The position numbers and the translations under genes are program-made. From Indolivaga capnocytophagoides DSM 22835 (GTDB lineage Bacteria > Bacteroidota > Bacteroidia > Bacteroidales > Dysgonomonadaceae), in NCBI RefSeq assembly GCF_000426485.1, contig NZ_AUFL01000021.1:1-64000 (forward strand): DNA of 64,000 nucleotides, read 5' to 3'. The notes beneath the pieces were generated by a model. The model was not told the origin of the DNA. It did not search any database and was given only the letters and a program-made list of their open reading frames with translations. This document shows, in pieces, positions 35,881-44,722 of this stretch (positions are counted from its first letter, which is position 1; the number at the start of each line of letters is the position of its first letter).

Positions 35881-37455
35881 TTATTTCAATTCGATTTCCT
35901 GCTTCAAGTCTATCTCTTCCTTATCTGCTCCATAAAAATGAGCCTCGAGAAAAGCCAGGCTTTGATCAGGAATTATTTTAAAACCGAATCCGTACCGCCA
36001 TTTCCATTTCCATTTTTGGGATGGGAATCCCTGGTTAATATATGCTGCGATATACGGATGTACATGAAGGGTAAATTTTTTCACTTCCAGCTTATTTACC
36101 AAATAGCTGATTTTAGATCTGAGTGAGTCGGTAAACAGGATAGATGGTTTGATTTCTCCTTTTCCGAAACATGTCGGGCATGTTTCAGTGGTATCAACCA
36201 CCATCTCGGGACGTACCCGTTGACGGGTAATCTGCATCAACCCGAATTTGCTCAACGGCAATATATTGTGTTTGGCTCTGTCGCTGGCCATCAGCTCCTG
36301 CATTCGTGCCACCAGCTTGCTGCGGTGTTCACCTTCCGACATATCTATAAAATCGATTACGATAATTCCTCCCAGATCACGCAGGCGCAGTTGCCTTGCA
36401 ATCTCTTCGGCGGCTGCCGAATTTACTTCGAATGCATTGTTTTCCTGTCCGGCTTCTTTTACTTTGGCTCGGTTTCCGCTATTGACATCAATAACATGTA
36501 AAGCCTCGGTATGCTCTATAATCAGATAAGCCCCGTTACGGAAAGTAACGGTTTTACCGAAAAGAGCTTTCATTTGTTTAGTGACAGCAAAATGATCGAA
36601 TGTAGGAAGATCGCCTGTATAAAGCTTTACAATATCTTTCTTTTCAGGAGCTATAATACTTATATAGTCCTTAATTTGGCTGCAAACCTCTTTATCGTTT
36701 ACGTGGATATCATGAAACGATGAATTAAATACATCTCGCAATAGCCCTACGATACGGCCTGTCTCTTCATAAACCAGAGTAGGCAGTTTGTCTTTTTGTA
36801 TTTTGGGTAAATTCTCTTCCCAGCGTTTTACCAGAGTTTTCAGTTCGTTATCCAATTCAACGACTTTCTTCCCCTCTGCAACGGTGCGGACTATTACCCC
36901 AAAGTTTTTTGGCTTTATACTTTGAATTAACTGGCGGAGACGCGCTCTCTCTTCTTTCGATTTTATTTTTTGCGATATCGATACTTTATCATTAAACGGT
37001 ATTACCACGAGAAACCGTCCTGCAAATGATAATTCGGATGTAAGCCGGGGACCTTTGGTCGAGATCGGCTCTTTAGCCACCTGCACCAATATTTCCTGTC
37101 CCACTTTCAGTATATCGCTTATACTTCCGTCTTTATCGATATCTTTTTCCAGTGTCATCTTCGACACTTGCGGAAATTTCTTTTTATCCCCCAATGCCTG
37201 CTTGTAGAATTTATCTACAGATCTGAACTGAGGTCCCAGGTCTAAGTAGTGAAGAAAAGCATCCTTCTTGTATCCGATATCTATAAATGCAGCATTCAAC
37301 CCCGGCATCAGTTTTTTAACCCTGCCGGCATAAATGTTGCCAACCGCATACGAAACATCTCTTGCTTCTTTCTGAAGTTCTACTAATTTCTTATCCTCCA
37401 GTACAGCAATAGAGATTTCTTGCGGCTGAACATCAACTACAAGTTCGCTATTCAT
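35881..37455 (-). CDS. rng: Ribonuclease G/E family endoribonuclease
   Basis: A 524-residue RNase E/G-family enzyme that cleaves single-stranded RNA in rRNA maturation and mRNA decay. An S1 domain with inserts occupies about 37-130. Catalytic Asp323 (HVIDVNSG) and Asp368 (IIVIDFIDM) coordinate magnesium. A CPTC zinc-link (C426, C429) joins subunits. There is no long scaffold C-terminus, so it is RNase G-sized. Two hairpins lie in the leader between the small basic gene and its ATG, reminiscent of autoregulated rne leaders. A clear terminator follows. Confidence 0.93.
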   Translation of the reverse strand: MNSELVVDVQPQEISIAVLEDKKLVELQKEARDVSYAVGNIYAGRVKKLMPGLNAAFIDIGYKKDAFLHYLDLGPQFRSVDKFYKQALGDKKKFPQVSKMTLEKDIDKDGSISDILKVGQEILVQVAKEPISTKGPRLTSELSFAGRFLVVIPFNDKVSISQKIKSKEERARLRQLIQSIKPKNFGVIVRTVAEGKKVVELDNELKTLVKRWEENLPKIQKDKLPTLVYEETGRIVGLLRDVFNSSFHDIHVNDKEVCSQIKDYISIIAPEKKDIVKLYTGDLPTFDHFAVTKQMKALFGKTVTFRNGAYLIIEHTEALHVIDVNSGNRAKVKEAGQENNAFEVNSAAAEEIARQLRLRDLGGIIVIDFIDMSEGEHRSKLVARMQELMASDRAKHNILPLSKFGLMQITRQRVRPEMVVDTTETCPTCFGKGEIKPSILFTDSLRSKISYLVNKLEVKKFTLHVHPYIAAYINQGFPSQKWKWKWRYGFGFKIIPDQSLAFLEAHFYGADKEEIDLKQEIELK

Positions 37456-37485
37456 TTTATACTACTGTGTATTTGTGTTTCCAAC

Positions 37486-37504
37486 AACTCCTGTCATAGG
37501 AGTT
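37486..37504 (-). promoter_or_regulatory. Leader hairpin 1 of rng
   Basis: AACTCCT (37486-37492) and AGGAGTT (37498-37504) form a 7-bp stem with a 5-base loop, 31 bases before the rng ATG. Confidence 0.5.
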
Positions 37505-37522
37505 ATTCCTATCAGATGCACA

Positions 37523-37565
37523 AAGAACAAACTTAAACCATTCTATAACCTTTAAGTTTGTTCTT
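37523..37565 (-). promoter_or_regulatory. Leader/intercistronic hairpin 2 before rng
   Basis: AAGAACAAACTTAAA (37523-37537) pairs perfectly over 15 bp with TTTAAGTTTGTTCTT (37551-37565), loop 13 bases. It lies between the small basic gene and rng. It may be a weak terminator, a processing site or an RNase-responsive element. Confidence 0.6.
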
Positions 37566-37594
37566 GTAATTCTTTAAATAAGATTCAGAAGAAT

Positions 37595-37687
37595 TTATTT
37601 TTTCTTTTTATGTCTATTCTTTCTTAATCTTTTTTTACGCTTATGCGTAGACATTTTATGTCTTTTTCTTTTCTTACCACTTGGCAT
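37595..37687 (-). CDS. AURKAIP1/COX24-like (mS38/bS22-type) 30-residue basic protein
   Basis: A 30-residue protein starting MPSGKKRKRHKMSTHKR, then KKRLRKNRHKK, with more than half Lys/Arg. Its KxxKMxxHKxKKxxRKxR pattern resembles the AURKAIP1/COX24 domain of mitochondrial mS38 and actinobacterial bS22, which sit in the small ribosomal subunit. A ribosomal role is therefore likely but inferred. It lies between HU and rng on the same strand, 30 bases after the HU stop, in a setting of RNA and nucleoid genes. Too short for routine gene callers. Confidence 0.72.
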   Translation of the reverse strand: MPSGKKRKRHKMSTHKRKKRLRKNRHKKKK

Positions 37688-37717
37688 GATCTATAGTTTT
37701 TATAAATTAATACTCAG

Positions 37718-37993
37718 TTATTTCTTAACTTGATTGACAAAAACTTTAGCGGGCTTGAAAGAAGGAATGTTGTGCTCTGGAATGATGATTGTCGTATTTT
37801 TTGAAATGTTACGAGCTGTTTTTTGTGCACGTTTTTTCACCACGAAGCTACCAAAACCTCTAAGGTAAACGTTTTCGCTTTTGCTAAGAGAATCCTTTAC
37901 TACTTCCATGAAAGATTCTACAGCTGTTAACACGGTTGCTTTGTCAATACCTGTGTTTTTTGCGATTTCGTTAACGATATCTGCTTTTGTCAT
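37718..37993 (-). CDS. HU-family DNA-binding protein
   Basis: A 91-residue histone-like protein of the HU/IHF fold. The helical N-terminus MTKADIVNEIAKNTGIDKATV is followed by the beta-arm region GFGSFVVKKRAQKTARN and PSFKPAKVFVNQVK. The dimer bends and compacts DNA. Length and motif spacing are normal. Probably starts an operon with the small basic protein and perhaps rng. A -7 box lies 44 bases upstream. Confidence 0.95.
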   Translation of the reverse strand: MTKADIVNEIAKNTGIDKATVLTAVESFMEVVKDSLSKSENVYLRGFGSFVVKKRAQKTARNISKNTTIIIPEHNIPSFKPAKVFVNQVKK

Positions 37994-38036
37994 TTTTGTA
38001 TTTCCTTTTATTGTTAATTACTAATTTTTTGGACTG

Positions 38037-38064
38037 CAAATATATAGCTTTTTTTTTCCTTAAA
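38037..38064 (-). promoter_or_regulatory. Predicted promoter of the HU gene
   Basis: The minus-strand -7 box TATATTTG (38044-38037) has a TTG 17 bases upstream (38064-38062). Confidence 0.45.
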
Positions 38065-38256
38065 AAAACAAATAACTAGCATTTTTTATGAAAACTCATT
38101 ATTTGGATGGATTAGGCATATCCATAAGGGAGAGTTGCTATACTGAACGCCGACAAAGATATACATTATTTCCAATATACTGTAAACAAATACATTAAAT
38201 ATAGGCCAATACCTGCCATCAATGTATTTTCAGCTATTTTATTTATAAAATATTAT

Positions 38257-38264
38257 TATTTTTG
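38257..38264 (+). promoter_or_regulatory. Possible -7 box of the ECF sigma operon
   Basis: TATTTTTG matches TAnnTTTG, 114 bases before the ATG. The palindromic repeat would lie in the leader. Confidence 0.35.
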
Positions 38265-38352
38265 ACTACAAAGTGTGACTTATAAACACAACTCTACGAC
38301 TTATTATACAAGAGTAAGTAATATCACAGTTTAAAAACAATAGCCAATAAAA

Positions 38353-38367
38353 AAGGTCTCAGACCTT
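38353..38367. repeat. Perfect palindromic repeat head before the sigma factor
   Basis: AAGGTCTCAGACCTT is a 15-base palindrome about its central C, ending ten bases before the ATG at 38378. Confidence 0.7.
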
Positions 38368-38377
38368 ACAATAGGAA

Positions 38378-38857
38378 ATGTACAATCAGGATTTGGAAAA
38401 GGACTTTATGGATATGGTACGACATAACGAGCGTATCATCTACAAAGTCGTCTCCTTTTATGCGGATATCGACCAGAGTGTCAGCGATCTGTATCAGGAG
38501 GTTGTTCTGAATCTATGGAAAGCCTATCCTTCATTCAGAGGAGAAAGCAAAGTCTCGACCTGGATATACAGGATCTCTTTGAACACATGTATTACGTTTT
38601 TCCGCAGAAGCAAACGTTCTATTTCTTATACCGATCTGGTTATCGATATTTCGGATATTCCCGACGAAGATGACAATATCAAAGAATTATACAGACTGAT
38701 AAACAAGCTGGGAAAGATAGAAAAGGCTCTGGTTCTACTTTATCTGGATGAGAAACCGTATAGAGAGATCGCCGAAATTACCGGTCTTACCGTGACCAAT
38801 GTGGCTACAAAGCTGAACCGTATAAAGGATAAACTAAAAAAAATGTCAAACGAATAG
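38378..38857 (+). CDS. ECF-type RNA polymerase sigma factor
   Basis: A 159-residue sigma-70 factor with only regions 2 and 4. Region 2 (about 8-75) shows DLYQEVVLNLWKAYPSFRGESKVSTWIYRISLNTCITFFRR. Region 4 (about 100-155) shows IEKALVLLYLDEKPYREIAEITGLTVTNVATKLNRIK, the helix-turn-helix for the -35 element. It is followed by a membrane protein gene that could be its anti-sigma partner, and by a TraB/GumN protein, all in one direction. Target promoters unknown. Confidence 0.9.
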   Translation: MYNQDLEKDFMDMVRHNERIIYKVVSFYADIDQSVSDLYQEVVLNLWKAYPSFRGESKVSTWIYRISLNTCITFFRRSKRSISYTDLVIDISDIPDEDDNIKELYRLINKLGKIEKALVLLYLDEKPYREIAEITGLTVTNVATKLNRIKDKLKKMSNE

Positions 38858-38890
38858 TGCTATAGCATTTTACCAAAAAATACCATTTTT

Positions 38891-39487
38891 ATGGATCTGG
38901 ATAATTTAAAAAAAGTATGGAATGAGAATCAGATAGAATTACCATCGGTATCCGATGATAAGATACTCTCTATACTAAAAGGTAAGGGTAAGACTGCTCT
39001 CTACAAGCTATATATATGGGAACTGATAGGAGCAATTATCTTTCTTCCGCTGATAATAACTCCATTTATACATAATAAATTTTTCATTCTTTTTCAATAT
39101 TCGAAGTTTTCGCAGTATTTCCTAATGTCTTTCTGTATACTGGGTTTTCTATGGCAATTATACAAAATACTGATACTGAAAAAGGTAGACCTCAAAAACA
39201 ATTCTATCATTATGAGTTATAAGTACATTTGCAGGTATAAGCTATGTATAAATATTGAGGTCTTTGTCTCACTTCTTTTTATCTCTGTATTTATGATCTC
39301 CTTCTTTTATCCGTTGTCGGGCTCTATCCCCGATGAAAAAAGATACCTTATATATATTATTGTAAGCGTCTGGTTTGTTATAATGCTGGCTTTAATGTGG
39401 CTTGTTTACAAAAAATTCTACAGGAAACAAATCAGAAAGATCGAAGAATCGATAATGGAAATACAAGATTTTGAAAAAGATAATTGA
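38891..39487 (+). CDS. Membrane protein, possible anti-sigma partner
   Basis: A 198-residue protein with a cytoplasmic N-terminus of about 45 residues (DLDNLKKVWNENQIELPSVSDDKIL), four hydrophobic helices between about 45 and 175, and a charged tail. The soluble N-terminus next to a membrane part, and the position directly after an ECF sigma gene, are what one expects of an anti-sigma factor. No zinc-binding HxxxCxxC is present, so this is inference. Family not recognised. Confidence 0.65.
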   Translation: MDLDNLKKVWNENQIELPSVSDDKILSILKGKGKTALYKLYIWELIGAIIFLPLIITPFIHNKFFILFQYSKFSQYFLMSFCILGFLWQLYKILILKKVDLKNNSIIMSYKYICRYKLCINIEVFVSLLFISVFMISFFYPLSGSIPDEKRYLIYIIVSVWFVIMLALMWLVYKKFYRKQIRKIEESIMEIQDFEKDN

Positions 39488-39493
39488 TCCCCC

Positions 39494-40408
39494 ATGAAAC
39501 AATTCAGACAAATACAAATAATACTTGCCCTTTATCTTATAGGATCATGTTCGTGCATGTTCGCACAAACCCATCAGTTTACAGGCAGTGTACTCTGGAA
39601 GGTATCAGGAAACGGGTTGACCGAAAGTTCATATATATTCGGAACAAATCATATTTTATCTAAAGCCTTTCTTAGCAGAATAGACGGACTGGACGACATT
39701 CTCAATTCATGTCAACAAGTTGTCGGCGAAATAGATATGAATGAAGCTACTCTTGATCTATCGGCCGTCCGCAAAGCATCTTTACTGCCTGAAGGAAAAA
39801 CCTATAGCCAACTTCTTGATAAAACTGATTACAATAAGCTGGACTCTGTCTTACAACAAGACCTAAAAATAAGGATCTCTCAGGTCGAAAATATCAGCCC
39901 TGTTACAATCCTGACAATGTACACCGTAAACCTCTACAATAAAATATCGGATGGAGGCTCATATTCGGAAAATATGGATAATTACTTTCAGGAGTATGCA
40001 CGTACAAATAGCAAAGAGGTTGTTGCTCTGGAAACTCTTGACCAACAAATACAATATCTTTTCTACTCCAAATCACTTAATGATCAGATAAACGAACTAC
40101 TATGCGTTATTTCGAGTCAGACGATTGAAAAAGAAATGAAAGAATTAGACCAAAGCTATCAAAACGGAGACCTTATTGATCTGGAACGATTAATGAATGA
40201 AGATTCCGATTGTTCTTCAGGTCCCGAAGAAAGAGAAATAATATACAAAAACAGAAACGACGACTGGCTGGAGAAATTACCTAGAATCATGGAAGACAAA
40301 ACCTCCTTTATAGCTGTTGGCTGTTTGCATCTGGTAGGAGAAGACGGCTTGCTAAACAAATTAAGCCTCATGGGTTACCACATAGAACCAATTGGTATGC
40401 AACCCTAG
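39494..40408 (+). CDS. TraB/GumN-family protein
   Basis: A 304-residue exported protein with a signal peptide ending near MFAQT (residue 25). It shows the TraB/GumN hallmarks: SYIFGTNHIL near residue 50, VGEIDMN near 77, and the C-terminal FIAVGCLHLVGEDGLLNKL. The two GxxH motifs are thought to form a metallo-protease-like site in Tiki/TraB relatives, which makes a periplasmic peptidase plausible. Third gene of the ECF sigma operon; may be a regulon or signalling member. Converges on a glycosyltransferase gene with four bases between stops. Confidence 0.85.
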   Translation: MKQFRQIQIILALYLIGSCSCMFAQTHQFTGSVLWKVSGNGLTESSYIFGTNHILSKAFLSRIDGLDDILNSCQQVVGEIDMNEATLDLSAVRKASLLPEGKTYSQLLDKTDYNKLDSVLQQDLKIRISQVENISPVTILTMYTVNLYNKISDGGSYSENMDNYFQEYARTNSKEVVALETLDQQIQYLFYSKSLNDQINELLCVISSQTIEKEMKELDQSYQNGDLIDLERLMNEDSDCSSGPEEREIIYKNRNDDWLEKLPRIMEDKTSFIAVGCLHLVGEDGLLNKLSLMGYHIEPIGMQP

Positions 40409-40412
40409 CATA

Positions 40413-41507
40413 TTACTTGCTGTTCCAAAAATCAAGATACTGACGGGCTACTTTGATATAATCGTGATGCTTTTCTACAAAAGAACGGCTTGCCATCCCC
40501 CTGTCCGATAAGGTTGATTTATTCAGTATCAAAGATTCGAGATTGCCGTAAATACTATCTTCCGTAGGATATATATTTACAATGGGATAGTTGTCCGTTT
40601 CATTCAGCAATCTGTACATTTCGGGTTCACCCCCACTGACTAGCACCTTACCCAAACCCATAGTCAATAATCCATTTACTGCAGGCGAATACGAATATAT
40701 CTGGTCGAGCACCACATGAGCATTATTTATCAGCTCCAGATAACGGGAATAAGTAACAGATTCGGCTTTAAATATCGCTACATCATCGGGATATGTACGT
40801 TGCAGGTGCGTCAAAGCTTCTGACAATAAATCTGTACCCTTAAATTCGCTTCGGGCTTTATTTATACCTATAAAGAAGTTTATTTTATCCTGTATATCAA
40901 TGCTGCTGTATTTGATAGAGCCGGTATTTACAGGTAATGGTATGTAAGCAAGTTTATCCGCATATTCGTCCTCATAGGCGGCGAAATATTCGTATAGACA
41001 CGCCACAATACCATCCGACGTTTCGGCCATTTCTATATTCGCTTCTTTGCGTTTAGTATGCAGCCAGTTGTATTTAACTTTACGATTATAGTCCAGATCA
41101 TTTTCTTTGTTTCCGATATTAAATTCCGAATACCGGAACTTTTTATCGAGACACGCCTTCAACCAAAAGTAATCATCTCCGAAAGCTCCTAAAAAGACCT
41201 TTCCGTTATTGCGTTTCAGATATCGGTATAAGTGTATATTGACATGAATATTCTGTGTAGTAAAACAAGGATTGATCAACTGAACAATGTCATATCCTCT
41301 GAAATTGAGAAGGTTAGCCACAACACGCCCAAAACTATCAGCTGTATCGAATAAGCCCGAACTCCGCCGATACAAATCAATATCCCTGTAATAGTTTTTA
41401 AAACCATCTCCATCAGATGCCAGAACCACTTCGTGTCCCAGAATCTTAAGAGCCTCTGCTAAAGTCAAATGCAATCCGCTATATTCACCCAGCAATAAAA
41501 TCTTCAT
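40413..41507 (-). CDS. Glycosyltransferase (GT-B type, GT4-like)
   Basis: A 364-residue protein starting with the strand-loop MKILLLGEYSGLHLTLAEALKILGHEV of GT-B enzymes. The C-terminal domain contains YSPAVNGLLTMGLGKVLVSGGEPEMYRL, the place where GT4 proteins hold the E-x7-E donor motif, here reduced. Likely a surface-glycan transferase; the divergent donor motif makes substrate guesses unsafe. Monocistronic, upstream of the lptD terminator region and transcribed in the same direction as lptD. Confidence 0.72.
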   Translation of the reverse strand: MKILLLGEYSGLHLTLAEALKILGHEVVLASDGDGFKNYYRDIDLYRRSSGLFDTADSFGRVVANLLNFRGYDIVQLINPCFTTQNIHVNIHLYRYLKRNNGKVFLGAFGDDYFWLKACLDKKFRYSEFNIGNKENDLDYNRKVKYNWLHTKRKEANIEMAETSDGIVACLYEYFAAYEDEYADKLAYIPLPVNTGSIKYSSIDIQDKINFFIGINKARSEFKGTDLLSEALTHLQRTYPDDVAIFKAESVTYSRYLELINNAHVVLDQIYSYSPAVNGLLTMGLGKVLVSGGEPEMYRLLNETDNYPIVNIYPTEDSIYGNLESLILNKSTLSDRGMASRSFVEKHHDYIKVARQYLDFWNSK

Positions 41508-41622
41508 GAATGGTTCTAAGTAAAAGAAAGTATTTAATGATATACTTTTGTTTATAACAGTCCTTGGTCGTTTTATCGCCTAAGCATAAGACCTCAGATT
41601 TGAAATATCTAATCCCCTTTTA

Positions 41623-44388
41623 TCAATCCCATGCGGGATCATAACTTGTTTTACGTCCTCTTTTTTCGTATTTAAGATCCTGCAACATAGAAGAATTTAC
41701 TCTCAGTGTTACAAAATAAGATGTGTAATCCCCGAAAGGAACTAATGATGCCGATATATTCCAACAGTGTAAGTTACGACTGATGTTACAGTTCATATAA
41801 GTTACCTTTTTTGCATCGAAATCATATGCCGATGTAAATGAGAAGTTCCAGTTCTTGGTTGGCTGTATAGAACCGTTAAAACTCAGATTTTGTCTGATTT
41901 TTCCTTTATATTCAAGTTTCTCATAGTCAAAATCACCATAACCATAATTCATACTGTAGCTGAATGACAGGTTCCATTTGATTTCATTTCTCTGATAACC
42001 GTCATCATCATAAGTTCCGGATTCTTTTTTCTTGCTGAACAGGCTTTGTCTTGGTCCTGTTTCTTCCGTATCTTCTGTGTTCTCATCCAGATTTTCATCT
42101 CCCGGACGAGGTTCTTTTTTTCCTTTAGAATCTTTATCGCCTCCCTTTCCAAACCATTTTTTAAATGTGTCCTGATTTATCGAAGGAGAGATTGAATATC
42201 CTGTACTTTTCAAGCGTCCTATCGTTCCATATTTCGAAATACGCAGCTGATCAAGTTTTACCGGAGTATTTTTAGAATCCAACCCATATACATACGGGTC
42301 AAATACCGCGTTAATATTTACTGTAAGATTTTTACTGAGTTTCAAACGGGTATTAGTGACGATATCGCTCCACTTATACTTATCGGCAGCCATATTATAA
42401 CTAAAGCTGATTCCCAAATTATCGATAAGACTGATTATTTTAGTAGAATCGTTATCTGTAGCCACTTTCATTTCGATATTATTATCGAAACTGAAGTTAA
42501 TATTCCCCTGTTTTCCGGAAGAAGGATATCCGAATATTCCGCCTTCGTATGGAGAATATTTATTTTGAACAAGCTCTCCGTCCGCATTGTAATAACTATA
42601 TCCCACGTAGGCTCCGTAACGAGACTGACTAAAATCGGGACTACCGCTATAACTGATAGACGGTGTAAACACGTGTCTGATCTTTTGTAATTTTCCTATT
42701 TTAAAAACCGGTTCATAAAAACCATACAATTTTGTTTGAAGGCTTATCGAGTAGCTGAAATCATATACACGGTTAAAACCATACGTGGTATCAGCAGCAA
42801 CCATTTTATTCGATGCAGGATCCCATGCTTTCGACACCTTTCGGGTATACCATCGCTCGTTATACGTCAAATTAGGAGAAATATTCAAATAATTGAACAA
42901 GTTAAATGTTGCCCCTGCGCTCACCCTGTGTTTAGCTGCATTCTGCCAGTCTTTGACCAGATTCGATTTCAGCAGCTTATCATCTTTTGTAGAAATACTG
43001 TTTTTGAATTGGAACGAATAATCCAAAGAAACTTTTTCATACCATTTCTCTGCACCCGCTGCCATCTTCCGTTTAAATGGGTATATACGAGACATAGTAA
43101 CTGTCAAATCAGGTAATGTCAGAGACACCGAAGAATCTTGTGCATTTTGGTTTGCTGTAGCATTGAGCGATATAGAGAAAGGCGAATCAGGGAAAGTCTG
43201 AGTAAGGGTTACAGTTGAACTCCGCGTCGAGTTGGTTTCCATATTAGCAATCTGATTCAGACTATTACGGCTATACGTCGAAGTCTGATAACTTACACTA
43301 GCCGACAATGTCCGGTACATATTAGCTTTAGGATCCTGAGAATGTGTCCAGTTCAGGCTTAAATCTTTTGATTCACTAAATGATTCGGGTATATCCTTGT
43401 CTCCGATCTTTGTGTACAGGTAGCTCAAGTTAAAAGAGCCGCTTCTACGATATCGGTATTTGTAGTTCGAACGAGCCGAAATACCCCATGAGCCTTTGGT
43501 ATAAACTTCTCCGGTAAGAGCCAGATCATAATTATCATTTATAGCAAAATAGTATCCTCCGTCCCTCAGGTTAAAACCCCTGTCCATATCATCACCATAA
43601 GAAGGCATGATAATACCCGATGAATACTTTTCAGAGAAAGGGAAGAACCCGAAAGGGATTGCCAACGGCAACGGCAGATCCTCTATCACTAGATAAGCGG
43701 GTCCGGTAATAACATTCTTCTTTGGACGAACCTTAGCTTTGGTGAGCATCATATAAAAGTGAGGATGCTCATGATCGTCACAAGTAGTATATTTTCCGTC
43801 ACACATAAAAAATGTGTCATCGGGATTTTTCTTTGCTTTGTCCGCTACGATATATCCTTCGCCCTGCTGCGTGATTACATGACGGATATATCCTTTCTTC
43901 GATTTGAAATTATAGCTTACGTTTTTCATTTCGTATTCGGTACCGTTATCAGAGAAAACAGGATAACCGAACTCCTTACCGATAGAATCAAGTCCATATG
44001 TTGCATGTACAATACTGCTGTCCATGCTCATCGAAATATTTTCGGCTTTGATAGACATGGTCTGATAATCGACCTTACTGTCTCCATACAAATATCCCAT
44101 ATTGCCCGATGAGAACACGATAGAGTCATTTGCCGTATAATCAACCGGAGCATCCAAAGCCGCTTTCTTGGGAACAGAATCCTGAGCGGTTGAGTCCTGA
44201 GCTAAAGAATCTGCCTTTACATTGCCGACAGGAGTCAACTGTTTTTTTGCAGAATCAGCAACAACAGAGTCAGATAAGAGCAAACCGCTCCTATTGTTTC
44301 CAGCACTTCTAGACAATTGGGAACCCCAAAATGGTGATGAAAATAACAGAAAAACAAATGTGTATATACAGAAATGAACCTTCTTCAT
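41623..44388 (-). CDS. lptD: LPS-assembly protein LptD (outer membrane)
   Basis: A 921-residue outer-membrane protein when started at the ATG at 44388, where a signal peptide begins (MKKVHFCIYTFVFLLFSS). The 24-codon longer frame starts with TTG and runs through a dispersed repeat, so I reject it. A low-complexity serine/aspartate-rich segment follows (about residues 40-80), then the LptA/OstA-like periplasmic jellyroll (about 100-235), then a large beta-barrel. An insert rich in charged residues (near 760-810, GKKEPRPGDENLDENTEDTEE) would form an extracellular loop. It inserts LPS into the outer leaflet. Promoter near 44516. Confidence 0.85.
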   Translation of the reverse strand: MKKVHFCIYTFVFLLFSSPFWGSQLSRSAGNNRSGLLLSDSVVADSAKKQLTPVGNVKADSLAQDSTAQDSVPKKAALDAPVDYTANDSIVFSSGNMGYLYGDSKVDYQTMSIKAENISMSMDSSIVHATYGLDSIGKEFGYPVFSDNGTEYEMKNVSYNFKSKKGYIRHVITQQGEGYIVADKAKKNPDDTFFMCDGKYTTCDDHEHPHFYMMLTKAKVRPKKNVITGPAYLVIEDLPLPLAIPFGFFPFSEKYSSGIIMPSYGDDMDRGFNLRDGGYYFAINDNYDLALTGEVYTKGSWGISARSNYKYRYRRSGSFNLSYLYTKIGDKDIPESFSESKDLSLNWTHSQDPKANMYRTLSASVSYQTSTYSRNSLNQIANMETNSTRSSTVTLTQTFPDSPFSISLNATANQNAQDSSVSLTLPDLTVTMSRIYPFKRKMAAGAEKWYEKVSLDYSFQFKNSISTKDDKLLKSNLVKDWQNAAKHRVSAGATFNLFNYLNISPNLTYNERWYTRKVSKAWDPASNKMVAADTTYGFNRVYDFSYSISLQTKLYGFYEPVFKIGKLQKIRHVFTPSISYSGSPDFSQSRYGAYVGYSYYNADGELVQNKYSPYEGGIFGYPSSGKQGNINFSFDNNIEMKVATDNDSTKIISLIDNLGISFSYNMAADKYKWSDIVTNTRLKLSKNLTVNINAVFDPYVYGLDSKNTPVKLDQLRISKYGTIGRLKSTGYSISPSINQDTFKKWFGKGGDKDSKGKKEPRPGDENLDENTEDTEETGPRQSLFSKKKESGTYDDDGYQRNEIKWNLSFSYSMNYGYGDFDYEKLEYKGKIRQNLSFNGSIQPTKNWNFSFTSAYDFDAKKVTYMNCNISRNLHCWNISASLVPFGDYTSYFVTLRVNSSMLQDLKYEKRGRKTSYDPAWD

Positions 44389-44424
44389 TAATAAATAACA
44401 GCACGCATTTGATGACACATTTCT

Positions 44425-44486
44425 AAAATGATAACTAACTGTTGCTTTTATGCTTGGCAAGTTAACAAATAGGCCTGAGACCTTAA
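44425..44486 (-). repeat. Dispersed 62-bp repeat, copy in the lptD leader
   Basis: On the minus strand it starts TTAAGGTCTCAGGCCTATTT and continues GTTAACTTGCCAAGCATAA, ending GTTATCATTTT. It is exactly 62 bases long. The A-to-G change in the head keeps a G-U pair in the sense RNA. It ends 36 bases before the preferred lptD ATG. Confidence 0.82.
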
Positions 44487-44515
44487 AAATGAAACAGCCT
44501 TATGCATTCAACTTG

Positions 44516-44523
44516 CAAAACTA
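44516..44523 (-). promoter_or_regulatory. Predicted -7 box of lptD
   Basis: CAAAACTA reads TAGTTTTG on the minus strand, matching TAnnTTTG. It would give a leader of about 120 bases containing the repeat. Confidence 0.4.
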
Positions 44524-44692
44524 AGCATTTAATGATAAAGGAAAAGCAAAAAAAACGAAAAACTAACTAATAAAGGATATGATACCCGCAAGAAGGCAAA
44601 AGGAACAGAGACAAATGCAGAAAAAAAACAGGACTTGCGATTTATACTATCTGAAAAATATTTAACGCACACCCTATTCTCTTAAGCACAAA

Positions 44693-44722
44693 TTGTTTTG
44701 TTACGGTATTTTAGTACCTTTG
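44693..44722 (+). promoter_or_regulatory. Predicted promoter of the methyltransferase gene
   Basis: A TTG (44693-44695 region) and TACCTTTG (44715-44722) are 19 bases apart, matching the Bacteroidota consensus spacing. Confidence 0.6.

Larger units (their letters stand above)
37994..38377. other. Divergent intergenic region HU / sigma factor
   Basis: About 380 bases without a visible gene. It holds the HU promoter (38037-38064), a second minus-strand -7 match (38154-38161) and a plus-strand -7 box (38257-38264). A repeat head lies ten bases before the sigma-factor ATG. The rest is AT-rich. Confidence 0.5.

Noticed and set aside
42736-43116. 126-codon plus-strand frame
   Set aside because: Antisense to the lptD barrel; Cys/His content is a by-product of the complementary codons.
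44389-44460. 24-codon N-terminal extension of LptD
   Set aside because: Starts with TTG and runs through the 62-bp repeat; the signal peptide begins at 44388.
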